Source of the DNA: RGIG8767 sp964487395
GTDB lineage: Bacteria; Bacillota; Clostridia; Lachnospirales; Lachnospiraceae
Assembly (NCBI GenBank): GCA_964487395.1
Contig: CAZAQH010000035.1
Location: 1-21,899, forward strand
Direction: 5' to 3'
DNA length: 21,899 bases
The notes below the pieces were generated by a model. It saw nothing but the letters and a program-made list of their open reading frames with translations. It did not search any database and was not told the DNA's origin. This document shows, piece after piece, positions 13,842 to 21,444 of the stretch. Made by a program: the position numbers and the translations under genes. The stretch's first letter is position 1. Each line of letters begins with the position of its first letter.

Positions 13842-16649
13842 TTATTTTTCCTGCTTTTTACGATTATCCTGCATTGCCTGATATTCATCCAGGTTATATT
13901 TTTTGACAACCTTTATCTCACCCATGTCAATTCCACTCTGTGCAAAGAACATATCAAGATAGGTATCTACAGAAACAAATACCTGGAACAGCGCTGTTTT
14001 TGTAACCCATTCTCCGTTTGTTCCATTAAGTGTAACCGTATGCCAAAGTGTATTATTGGTGAAAATGGAAATCGTCATCTGAGCAAGTTCGCTAACATCG
14101 GATTTCATTTTCATTGTTAACTCGTAAAATCCTTTTTCCGGTGTATGAAGTGCGAACTGATTGGTACTTCCTGCAGATGTATCCAGTCCGGTTAAATCAA
14201 GTATGGTCTCTCCAATAACCTCTGCCGGTTTCATGAATATTTTATCTTTTTTATTATCCTTTGGTCTGTTGAGTTCTGTTATCTCATCTTCACCATTCAT
14301 CAGATGTTGTGCTGCAATAGAAGTTTTTAATACCTGAAGAATGTTATTGGCATTGCGCATCAATTCGCCACGTGTTATACGTCCTTCTTTTAAGCCTGCT
14401 GCCGTGTCATCATCATTTGTATTGTTGTCTGCTTCTGCAACTACCATATATACATCATTCTGTGCGCGAACCATAAATGTTGTCTGAGAAATAGTCGCTT
14501 CCGGACCATTTTCTTCATTTACCTTAGCCCACCAGTCAGTCATAACAAGTCCTTTAAATCCCCAGTCCTGTCTTAAAACAACGGTATTTAAATCATAATT
14601 ACCAGCTGTCCATATTCCATTAACCGGACCATAGGTCGTCATAACGCAGTCAGCATTTCCTTCTTTAATTGCCATTTCAAAGCCTTTTAAGTATATTTCA
14701 CGTAATGCTCTTTGTGAAACAATTGCTTCTGTGAAATGACGCTGATGCTCCTGATTATTAGCCGCAAAATGTTTAACAGTTCCTTTTGCTCCATATTCAG
14801 CCATACCCTTTAACATTGCACATGCCATTTTACCAGTAAGGTAAGGATCTTCTGAAAAATACTCAAAGTTACGTCCATTTAAAGGATTACGATGGATATT
14901 CATACCCGGTGCAAGCAGGGCATCAATCTTATTTGTACGAAGTTCTTTTCCTTCCCATCTATACAGTTCTGTAATAAGTTCTTCATTAAAAGTACATGCA
15001 ACAGATGTGCCATTTGGAAGTGCAAAGGCTTTTGTTCCACAATCCATTCTGATACCGGAAGGTCCATCAGCACATCCTGCTTTCGGAATCCCATATGCAC
15101 GCAGAGACTCGGTAACACCACCAAAAGACCCTGCAATACCCGGTGTAACAAGTCCTGGACACATACCTTCTCCCCTGGATATATAAATGAGTTCTTCGTC
15201 TGTTAACTGTGCAAGAAAATCACTATCGGATACCTTGCCTTCCATAACATCCTTAAAGGTGTAACCTTTATTGCCTGTATAGGCATCCTCTTTTGGACGA
15301 TTATCTGTTATCTTCTTTTGTAAATCTGTCTTTCTAAGCGGAACCTGTTCCGTTTGGGAAATAACGGTACCATCCTCATTAACTATTAACTTCATGCGTT
15401 CAAATGGAGCCGTAGGAGCGCATGCCTCATGAAGCTTTTGTGTCACTTTGTCTGTTTCTTCTGTAATACTTCCAGCAAGTGCCGTATCTCTGATACTTGT
15501 TCCAGCAAAAATCTGGTATTCTCCTTTTTCTAAAAGGAAGCAATTCTCATGACCGGTTACACCACTGTCATCAAAAGATGCCATTTCGGAAACAGAAAAT
15601 GTAAAGGAAAGAATGTCACTTTCGCCTGACTGTAATTCTTTTGTTTTACCAAAACGAATCAGATTGCGAAGCGGTTTACTAAGTGCACCCTGTGGCGGGC
15701 AGTAATATACCTGAACAACTTCTTTTCCGAAAGTATTACCTGTATTTTTTACGAGTACAGAAAGAGATATGGTATCATTTTCTGCCTGGAATTCTTTTAT
15801 CTCATATGAAAACGTCGTATAGGATAAACCAAAACCAAACGGATACTGTACTTTGTCTTTAGCTGCTGTTTCAAAATAACGGTAGCCTACATATATATCC
15901 TCAGCATAGTAATTGCGGTCTATATCTCCAAAATTAGCCGTCGACGGATAATCATTGATGTCATATGCAATCGTATCAGAAAGCTTGCCGGATGGCGTTA
16001 TTTTGCCGGTTAAAACATCCGCAACACCATGACCACCTTCCATTCCGCCCTGCCATGTGTATATAACAGCCTGTGGGTTGTATTTTCCTACAAAGATCAT
16101 ATCCATAATATTTCCGACATTTAATACAACAGCAACGCGGTTAAAAGCTGCACATACATTTTTAAGCATCTGTTCTTCTTTATCATTTAACAGATAACTT
16201 CCCTGTGTCGCACTATTATCTTTGTCCTCTCCTGCTGTCCTTCCGATAATGACAATGGCAAGATCTGACTTAGCTGCCGCCTTTTTTGCCAAATCCTCAG
16301 ATATTTCCATTTCTTCCTGGCACCACGGCTCCATAGCCCAGCCTTTGCCCTGATCAAACGGATGCTCTTTTACCCAGTCAGTATATGTTGTCAATAAGTC
16401 TTCATTTATACTAATGTCTTTATTCTCTTTTAAAGCATCTAAAATAGACACCACATAAGGCGCATTTACCATTCCGCCCGAACCGGTTCCACTCTTATAA
16501 TAGTCAAACTGGATTCGTCCAAAAACAGATACTTTTTCATTATGTTGTATCGGAAGCGCATTATTGTCATTTTTTAACAATACACACCCCTCTGCCACTG
16601 TCTTTCTTGCTGTTAATGCATATTCCTTCCAGTCAAATGTAAATTTCAT
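13842..16649 (-). CDS. family 3 glycoside hydrolase (beta-glucosidase type) with reversed domain order
   Basis: The 935-residue enzyme should release glucose or similar sugars from beta-linked oligosaccharides. Its domains run opposite to most GH3 enzymes. The alpha/beta sandwich domain comes first (about 10-230: 'ARKTVAEGCVLLKND'; acid/base candidate Glu141 in 'AGEDKDN'). A fibronectin III-like domain follows (about 255-385: 'YPFGFGLSYTTF'). Then comes the (beta/alpha)8 domain (about 480-760: 'DGPSGIR' 528-534, 'KHFAANNQE' 626-634, nucleophile Asp705 in 'VMTDWW'). About 805-915 may be an added beta-sandwich. No signal peptide is seen, so it probably acts inside the cell. CAGGAGGG precedes the ATG. 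It begins 42 bases after the radical SAM gene; no transporter adjoins it. Confidence 0.94.
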   Translation of the reverse strand: MKFTFDWKEYALTARKTVAEGCVLLKNDNNALPIQHNEKVSVFGRIQFDYYKSGTGSGGMVNAPYVVSILDALKENKDISINEDLLTTYTDWVKEHPFDQGKGWAMEPWCQEEMEISEDLAKKAAAKSDLAIVIIGRTAGEDKDNSATQGSYLLNDKEEQMLKNVCAAFNRVAVVLNVGNIMDMIFVGKYNPQAVIYTWQGGMEGGHGVADVLTGKITPSGKLSDTIAYDINDYPSTANFGDIDRNYYAEDIYVGYRYFETAAKDKVQYPFGFGLSYTTFSYEIKEFQAENDTISLSVLVKNTGNTFGKEVVQVYYCPPQGALSKPLRNLIRFGKTKELQSGESDILSFTFSVSEMASFDDSGVTGHENCFLLEKGEYQIFAGTSIRDTALAGSITEETDKVTQKLHEACAPTAPFERMKLIVNEDGTVISQTEQVPLRKTDLQKKITDNRPKEDAYTGNKGYTFKDVMEGKVSDSDFLAQLTDEELIYISRGEGMCPGLVTPGIAGSFGGVTESLRAYGIPKAGCADGPSGIRMDCGTKAFALPNGTSVACTFNEELITELYRWEGKELRTNKIDALLAPGMNIHRNPLNGRNFEYFSEDPYLTGKMACAMLKGMAEYGAKGTVKHFAANNQEHQRHFTEAIVSQRALREIYLKGFEMAIKEGNADCVMTTYGPVNGIWTAGNYDLNTVVLRQDWGFKGLVMTDWWAKVNEENGPEATISQTTFMVRAQNDVYMVVAEADNNTNDDDTAAGLKEGRITRGELMRNANNILQVLKTSIAAQHLMNGEDEITELNRPKDNKKDKIFMKPAEVIGETILDLTGLDTSAGSTNQFALHTPEKGFYELTMKMKSDVSELAQMTISIFTNNTLWHTVTLNGTNGEWVTKTALFQVFVSVDTYLDMFFAQSGIDMGEIKVVKKYNLDEYQAMQDNRKKQEK

Positions 16650-16691
16650 TATGTCGCCCTCCTGTATTCTTAATGCATCGTTGATTGCAAA

Positions 16692-17582
16692 TTATACTCC
16701 TTCATAGTCAAAAGCCGGAATAAAACTTTCTTTTGCAGTGTTACCTTCCTGAATAAATGCATGCTCAATTCCAAGTTCTAATGTATAGTTAATTACTTTT
16801 TCATATTCACGTCCGGTGACACGGCGATTAAGCTCCGGGTACTGTACTATCTCACGTAAGGGGGTATATTGATTCATAATACTTAAATAAATATTGTCTC
16901 CATATGTATCGTGAAGATATTGAATAATGCTGCAGGAATCCTTCGTGTGCGCAGGTAAAATCAAATGACGGACAATAACGCCTTTTTTCATCATCCCATT
17001 CTCATCAAAAATCGGTGTGCCCACTTGTGAAACCATCTCATTTATCGCTTTTCCTGCCACTTCAAAATAGTCCGGTGCATTGGAAAAAGCCTTCGCAATC
17101 ATTCTATCACAATACTTCATATCGGGTAAATAGATATCCACAAATCCCTGTAATCGCTTGATATTTTCCATTGTTTCATATCCACTTGTATTGTATACAA
17201 TCGGGAGTACCAAGCCCTTAGATTTGGCAATACGGAGTGCTTCTATAATCTGAAGCACAAAATGACTTCCTGTAACCAGATTAATATTTGCTGCCTTCTT
17301 ATCCTGCAATTCTAAAAAGATTTGTGAAAGTCTCTCAACTGTAATTTCTTTTCCGATACTGCCATTTGCTATCTGAAAATTCTGGCAAAAAACACATCGC
17401 AAATTACAACCCGAAAAAAAGACTGCACCAGAACCCTGACTCCCGGATATGCATGGTTCCTCCCACATATGAAGTGCTGCTCTTGATATCCGAAGTGTAT
17501 TGCTTTCTCCACAATATCCTCTTTTTTCTGCTGTCCTGTCCACATTGCAATTTCTTGGACAAAGTGTGCATACTTGTACCAT
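16692..17582 (-). CDS. PflX/COG1313-type radical SAM protein
   Basis: The product is 296 residues. It has an N-terminal cysteine cluster (Cys5, Cys8, Cys12, Cys24 in 'CTLCPRNC...GYCG') and the radical SAM triad Cys59-x3-Cys63-x2-Cys66 in 'SGCNLRCVFCQN'. The central region has 'NLVTGSHF' and 'YNTSGYE', and the C-terminal part has 'RHLILPAHT'. This is the pyruvate-formate-lyase-activase-like group of uncharacterised Fe-S proteins; the role is unproven and no glycyl-radical enzyme gene is nearby. It should need anaerobic conditions. The open frame reaches 17618, but AGGAGA lies six bases before ATG 17582, which puts the first Cys motif at the terminus as in relatives. It lies directly downstream of the SRP RNA gene. 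Confidence 0.88.
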   Translation of the reverse strand: MVQVCTLCPRNCNVDRTAEKRGYCGESNTLRISRAALHMWEEPCISGSQGSGAVFFSGCNLRCVFCQNFQIANGSIGKEITVERLSQIFLELQDKKAANINLVTGSHFVLQIIEALRIAKSKGLVLPIVYNTSGYETMENIKRLQGFVDIYLPDMKYCDRMIAKAFSNAPDYFEVAGKAINEMVSQVGTPIFDENGMMKKGVIVRHLILPAHTKDSCSIIQYLHDTYGDNIYLSIMNQYTPLREIVQYPELNRRVTGREYEKVINYTLELGIEHAFIQEGNTAKESFIPAFDYEGV

Positions 17583-17623
17583 TTCATTTCTCCTGCCATA
17601 GAAAAACTTTGCAAACAATGAAA

Positions 17624-17840
17624 GAAATCCTGTATGCAGGGGAACTTATACACGTTACCTTCGCAGTTAACTCCGCCAGGCACCCTCACGGCACATAGGA
17701 GATTCTTCTTATGGCTGCTGCATTCCTGCCCTGACCAGATTCGTAGATTCCTATTGCGTAAGACCCAAACTTCAACGCCACTTACAAAGGGCTGCTATAT
17801 AAGTTCCCTTCCATACAGGATTATCCTGCTTAATATTCAG
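17624..17840 (-). ncRNA. ffs: signal recognition particle RNA (SRP RNA / scRNA)
   Basis: SRP RNA binds Ffh and guides membrane proteins to the Sec channel. The core on the minus strand (17713-17736) reads GGTCAGG, GCA, GGAA, TGC, AGCAGCC: the conserved symmetric loop and the GGAA tetraloop closed by GCA/TGC. The arms on each side (about 86 bases each) pair at their ends: AATCCTGTATG (minus, from 17822) with CATACAGGATT (to 17626), then GGGAACTTATA with TATAAGTTCCC. The mature length of about 200-215 lies between the short E. coli type and the ~265-base large Firmicute type. Ends are estimated: 5' from the promoter, 3' from the closing stem. The tadA-SRP RNA neighbourhood is familiar from Firmicutes, but dnaX does not follow here. 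Confidence 0.93.
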
Positions 17841-17847
17841 TTTTTTT

Positions 17848-17876
17848 AGTATACTGATAATTCAGACATTTGTCAA
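17848..17876 (-). promoter_or_regulatory. promoter of the SRP RNA gene
   Basis: On the minus strand a perfect -35 TTGACA (17871-17876), a 17-base spacer and -10 TATACT (17848-17853) predict a start near 17841. The -35 lies inside the last codons of tadA and the -10 is just after its stop. A near-consensus promoter fits a highly expressed stable RNA. Confidence 0.85.
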
Positions 17877-18380
17877 ATGTTCTTGTATTTTCTTCATTTT
17901 CAGTTTCAGTCGAAGCCCTCTAAAAAATTCGGTAAGCATTGTAGAGCATTCTTCTTCCAATACCCCTCGGATGATTTCAACCTGGTGATTAAATTGTGGC
18001 ACTTGCAGGATGTTTAGAATAGAACCCGCACAGCCTGCTTTTGGATTCATGCAGCCTATCACAACCGTTTTGATTCTCGCCTGGACAATGGCACCGGAAC
18101 ACATCTGACAGGGCTCTAAGGTGACATAGAGAGTACAGTCCTCCAGTCGCCAGTCGCCCATTTTCTTACTTGCCTTACGTATAGCAGTCAGTTCTGCGTG
18201 GGATAAAGTGTTCTTATCTGTTTTTCTGCGGTTATAGCCTCTGCCAATTATTTGACCCTGATATTCAATCACACAGCCAATTGGTACTTCACCAATTTCA
18301 GATGCTTTTTTTGCCTGTGCAATGGCAGCTTTCATATATTTTTCCTGTATTTTCTGTTCTTTTGATTTTTTATTTATCAT
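17862..18380 (-). CDS. tadA: tRNA adenosine(34) deaminase TadA
   Basis: TadA converts adenosine to inosine at the wobble position of tRNA-Arg(ACG), an essential step for reading CGN codons. The 172-residue protein has the cytidine-deaminase fold with zinc ligands His61 (in HAE), Cys91 and Cys94 (in PCQMC), and Glu63 as proton shuttle. 'EVPIGCVI' (31-38) and 'NPKAGCAGS' (112-120) are also diagnostic. The N-terminus is about 15 residues longer than usual; a start at Met16 is possible, but AAGGAA seven bases before ATG 18380 supports the longer form. The gene diverges from the NrdG-like gene and carries the SRP RNA -35 box in its last codons. Function confidence is high. Confidence 0.96.
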   Translation of the reverse strand: MINKKSKEQKIQEKYMKAAIAQAKKASEIGEVPIGCVIEYQGQIIGRGYNRRKTDKNTLSHAELTAIRKASKKMGDWRLEDCTLYVTLEPCQMCSGAIVQARIKTVVIGCMNPKAGCAGSILNILQVPQFNHQVEIIRGVLEEECSTMLTEFFRGLRLKLKMKKIQEHLTNV

Positions 18381-18391
18381 ATTGTGTTTCC

Positions 18392-18420
18392 TTGTCTTTT
18401 CATATTCTTACGTCTATAAT
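18392..18420 (+). promoter_or_regulatory. promoter of the NrdG-like gene
   Basis: A -35 TTGTCT (18392-18397) and a consensus -10 TATAAT (18415-18420) are 17 bases apart on the plus strand. The predicted transcript starts about 65 bases before the chosen ATG at 18492 and could not include a much longer coding start. Confidence 0.6.
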
Positions 18421-18491
18421 GGTATCATACTTTATTTTTTAACGGAAATAAATGTGTATTTTGAAAAGACTATTTGAAAGACAGGAAGTAT

Positions 18492-19190
18492 ATGGACATT
18501 CGTGGATTAAGCAAAACAACTTTATTAGATTTTCCGGGACATGTAGCTGCCACAATTTTTACCGGCGGCTGTAATTTTCGTTGTCCGTTTTGCCATAATG
18601 GTGACTTAGTTCTGGCCCCACAGTCTATTCCTGCTTTTTCTGAAGATGAGATTTTCTCTTTTCTTAAAAAAAGAAAAAATATATTAACCGGAGTCTGTAT
18701 CACCGGTGGCGAACCCACTTTACAGCCAGACTTAATTGATTTTATGAAAAAAATAAAAGAACTGGGATACTTAATTAAACTCGATACCAACGGCTTTAAG
18801 CCTGACATTTTATTACAGGTATTAAAAGAAAATCTTGCCAATTATATCGCAATGGATATAAAAGCAGGCACATCCCATTACGGATATGCCTGTGGTTTAG
18901 CCTCTATTGATATGTCGCGTATCGAAGAATCCATTTTCATTCTTATGAACTCGCAGATTCCTTATGAATTTCGTACCACTATCGTAAAAGGAATTCATAC
19001 CGAAACTGATTTTATTGAAATAGCTCATATGATTACCGGTGCATCCGCTTATTTTTTGCAGTCTTATAAGGAAAGTGACGGAGTCATTGATAAACAGTAT
19101 TCTGCTTTTCCCACTGAGGAGTTGTCTCATTTCTTAACTCTTGTAAAGAGCGAAATACCGGTTGCATGCTTAAGGGGTATTGATGATTAG
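18492..19190 (+). CDS. anaerobic ribonucleoside-triphosphate reductase activating protein (NrdG-like radical SAM)
   Basis: This radical SAM activase of 232 residues resembles the TIGR02495 group, which installs the glycyl radical on class III ribonucleotide reductase. The [4Fe-4S] triad is Cys27-x3-Cys31-x2-Cys34 in 'GGCNFRCPFCHN', preceded by the typical opening 'MDIRGLSKTTLLDFPGH'. SAM-binding 'ITGGEPTLQ' and 'KLDTNGF' follow. No nrdD lies in the window, so the partner is unproven and another glycyl-radical enzyme is possible. The open frame begins at a TTG (18474), but AGGAAG just before ATG 18492 and the family-typical first residues favour 18492. It is monocistronic and converges on the DUF6128 gene, with 24 bases between the stops. 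Confidence 0.9.
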   Translation: MDIRGLSKTTLLDFPGHVAATIFTGGCNFRCPFCHNGDLVLAPQSIPAFSEDEIFSFLKKRKNILTGVCITGGEPTLQPDLIDFMKKIKELGYLIKLDTNGFKPDILLQVLKENLANYIAMDIKAGTSHYGYACGLASIDMSRIEESIFILMNSQIPYEFRTTIVKGIHTETDFIEIAHMITGASAYFLQSYKESDGVIDKQYSAFPTEELSHFLTLVKSEIPVACLRGIDD

Positions 19191-19214
19191 CAGACACATT
19201 TTTGTTATGTAAAC

Positions 19215-20171
19215 TCATATTGCTACCGTTACACAATAATAGCCAAAACTTCCTTCTGAACAATCTTTTTTTGTCGGTTCAAATCCTTCAAATCCAAACA
19301 TTCTTGCCGCCATAATCTCTCTTTCATGGTAAATCCCCGGTACGCCCAGATAGTATTCTTCTTTATCTTCTTTTTTTCCCAAAATAAGATATTGATAATT
19401 GTAATAGCCATGCAGCAAAAAACTGTTATGTGACAAGTGCTGGCATGTCTCTCTTAGTATATAAAAATCGGTTGGTGAAAGTTTGAGGAAAATTCTATCA
19501 TTTGAAAAGGGATGTATGACTTCAAAGGTATCTAAAAGCTGCTCCCACTTGCTTTCGTATTGACGTGGTGATGCACACTCCGCCATTTTTAAGGATTCAG
19601 GTGCAGGTGTTTCATGTCTGATGACTTCCTGCTCTTGGAGGAATTTCTGCTCTTGTGCTACATCCTGCTCTTCTTCCAGTTGTTGTTCTCTGTAAACTAT
19701 AGCTTCCTCATTCAATTCTTTTTTGATTGGCATCTCTGCCAGTTCTTCTTGCTGAATTGGAGTTTTAATTAATTCTTCTACTTGCGGTAATTTTATTGAA
19801 GCCAAAGTTTTTGGTACAGTTACCTGTCTTTTTTTTATCCGATTGACCCAGGAAGCTTCTAAAAGACGATTGCCCGGCAGTGTAATGGCAATATCTTTTA
19901 ACTCTTCAATTGGAATTTGATCAACTCCTGCCGTTCCTCCGGTTATGTTACTCTTAAAATCGCCCTTTCCTCCAACTAAGGAAATTTCATCAAGCATTCT
20001 TCCATCTTTTGTCTTAACAGAAGTCGTAAATGTATCCATGCTTCCCAGTCCACTTATATGTATTTCTAATTTATGTGTGGTCTGATTCGATTCCCATTTT
20101 AGAAACCCTGCATTTCCAGTCTTAACTCCATTTTTTAATAGCGATATATATGCAATCTGTCTATCATACAT
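19215..20171 (-). CDS. DUF6128 domain-containing protein of unknown function
   Basis: This protein of 318 residues has three parts. The N-terminal ~110 residues are probably beta-rich ('MYDRQIAYISLLKNG', 'GFLKWESNQTTHKLEI', 'GGKGDFKSNITGG'). About 125-205 are a Glu/Gln-rich linker ('QQLEEEQDVAQEQKFLQEQE'), low in complexity and possibly coiled. The C-terminal ~115 residues contain 'FEVIHPFSNDR', 'NSFLLHGYYNYQYL', 'GVPGIYHEREIMAARMFGFEGFE' split by the domain loop, and 'GSFGYYCV'. From memory this end matches the DUF6128 domain found mainly in Lachnospiraceae. No signal peptide or membrane span is seen. The open frame extends to 20216, but GGGGAGG nine bases before ATG 20171 fixes the start. 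Its role is unknown; the CdaR gene lies 76 bases upstream on the same strand. Confidence 0.82.
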   Translation of the reverse strand: MYDRQIAYISLLKNGVKTGNAGFLKWESNQTTHKLEIHISGLGSMDTFTTSVKTKDGRMLDEISLVGGKGDFKSNITGGTAGVDQIPIEELKDIAITLPGNRLLEASWVNRIKKRQVTVPKTLASIKLPQVEELIKTPIQQEELAEMPIKKELNEEAIVYREQQLEEEQDVAQEQKFLQEQEVIRHETPAPESLKMAECASPRQYESKWEQLLDTFEVIHPFSNDRIFLKLSPTDFYILRETCQHLSHNSFLLHGYYNYQYLILGKKEDKEEYYLGVPGIYHEREIMAARMFGFEGFEPTKKDCSEGSFGYYCVTVAI

Positions 20172-20247
20172 AATGTCTGTCCTCCCCACGCACTGTCTCT
20201 TTCTATAATATGCCAATCACGCGGGATATATGATAATTTAAGATTGT

Positions 20248-21333
20248 TTACTCCAGACTATCCAGATATTTCATGTAGTCTACTACCATTAGTGCAATTT
20301 TAAAGGTAAGGGCATCATCGAAGTTACGCATATCAAGACCGATTGCTTTTTCAAGCTTTTCAATTCGATATACAAGGGTATTACGATGAATATAGAGCTG
20401 GCGGGATGTCTCTGATACATTCAAGCTATTTTCAAAGAATTTGTTAACCGTTATTAAAATCTCATCATCAATATCTTCCGGTGAGGTCTCGCCAAATACT
20501 TCTTTTACAAAGATTCTGCAAAGGTTAACCGGCAACTGATAAATCAAGCGGCCAATTCCCAATGTTTCATAAGAAATAACACGCAGATGGCTATAGAAGA
20601 TATTACCTACTTCCAATGCCATTTTAGCTTCTTTGTAAGATTTGGATACATCTTTAAGTTCATTAACCGGAATACCATATGCTACACGAACACTTAACAT
20701 GGCTTCGGTATTAAGCATATCAACAATCATATTTGCAGTTTCATCTATTTTTTCAGGTGTATCACTGTCATCTAATTCTTTAATCAAGATAATGTTTTTC
20801 TCGTCTACTGCTGTAACAAAGTTGCCACTTTGTGGAATGAAAAGGCTTTTTAACAATTCAATTACCACATTGTCCTTGTCCATTTTTGTCTCAATTAAAT
20901 AGACAATTCTTTGTTTATCTACTTCAATATGTAGCTTCTGTGCACGATTATAGATATCTACTAAAAGCAGGTTATCCATAAGTAGGTTTTGAAAAAAGTT
21001 GTTGCGGTCGAAGCGTTCTTTGTATGCAATAATCAGGTTCTGTATCTGGCATACTGCCACTTTTCCCATGGTATATACTTCATCCCCAAATCCCATGGCG
21101 ATTAGAATATAGGCTGTCTGCAAATCATCCATAACTTTAAGAAAATGGCAGCCGTTTATAACCTGGCTGTCTGCTTTCGACTCTATAAAATCATCTACTA
21201 CACCATCAGAAAATGGGAGTTCCTTTACTGTTGATGCAACACGACCACTGTCAATATCATATACACAAAAATCTACTTTTGTAATTGCCTTTAATTCTTC
21301 AATACTGTTCTGGATAATCTGATTTGATATCAT
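20248..21333 (-). CDS. CdaR/PucR family transcriptional regulator
   Basis: This 361-residue regulator has an N-terminal sensor region (about 1-110), a central GGDEF-like CdaR domain (about 135-270, 'SVRVAYGIPVNELKDVSKSY', 'AKMALEVG'), and a C-terminal PucR-type helix-turn-helix (about 300-352, 'NVSETSRQLYIHRNTLVYR', 'IEKLEKAIGLDMRNF'). Relatives such as CdaR respond to sugar acids, and PucR to purine breakdown. In Clostridia the same type often neighbours sugar ABC transporters, as here with the UgpC/MsmK ATPase upstream. The ATG has GGAAGGGG about 10 bases ahead. It has its own promoter candidate and lies after a terminator, so it is likely a separate unit from the ATPase. The effector is unknown. 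Confidence 0.9.
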   Translation of the reverse strand: MISNQIIQNSIEELKAITKVDFCVYDIDSGRVASTVKELPFSDGVVDDFIESKADSQVINGCHFLKVMDDLQTAYILIAMGFGDEVYTMGKVAVCQIQNLIIAYKERFDRNNFFQNLLMDNLLLVDIYNRAQKLHIEVDKQRIVYLIETKMDKDNVVIELLKSLFIPQSGNFVTAVDEKNIILIKELDDSDTPEKIDETANMIVDMLNTEAMLSVRVAYGIPVNELKDVSKSYKEAKMALEVGNIFYSHLRVISYETLGIGRLIYQLPVNLCRIFVKEVFGETSPEDIDDEILITVNKFFENSLNVSETSRQLYIHRNTLVYRIEKLEKAIGLDMRNFDDALTFKIALMVVDYMKYLDSLE

Positions 21334-21363
21334 GTTCTAAACCCCTTCCGATTTCTTACTCTT

Positions 21364-21392
21364 ATGATAAAGCATTCAAAATTTCTTTACAA
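21364..21392 (-). promoter_or_regulatory. promoter candidate for the CdaR/PucR regulator gene
   Basis: On the minus strand -35 TTGTAA (21387-21392) and -10 TATCAT (21364-21369) are 17 bases apart. It starts directly after the terminator of the upstream ATPase gene, so the regulator has independent transcription. Confidence 0.55.
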
Positions 21393-21404
21393 GCAAAAAA
21401 GAAT

Positions 21405-21434
21405 AAAAAAAGGAGATGCTTTCGCATCTCCTTT
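21405..21434 (-). terminator. intrinsic terminator of the sugar ABC ATPase gene
   Basis: On the minus strand AAAGGAGATGC and GCATCTCCTTT form an 11-bp stem around a GAAA tetraloop, then a run of T residues. It begins about 11 bases after the stop codon. Confidence 0.92.
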
Positions 21435-21444
21435 CGTAATTTTA

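Noticed and set aside
14892..15206. Plus- and minus-strand frames inside the GH3 gene
   Set aside because: They are shadows of the GH3 reading frame, which has clear catalytic motifs.
17366..17849. Open frames on both strands across the region between the PflX-type gene and tadA
   Set aside because: They overlap the SRP RNA, whose core loop, closing stems and promoter are clear; none has a ribosome site or a recognisable protein.
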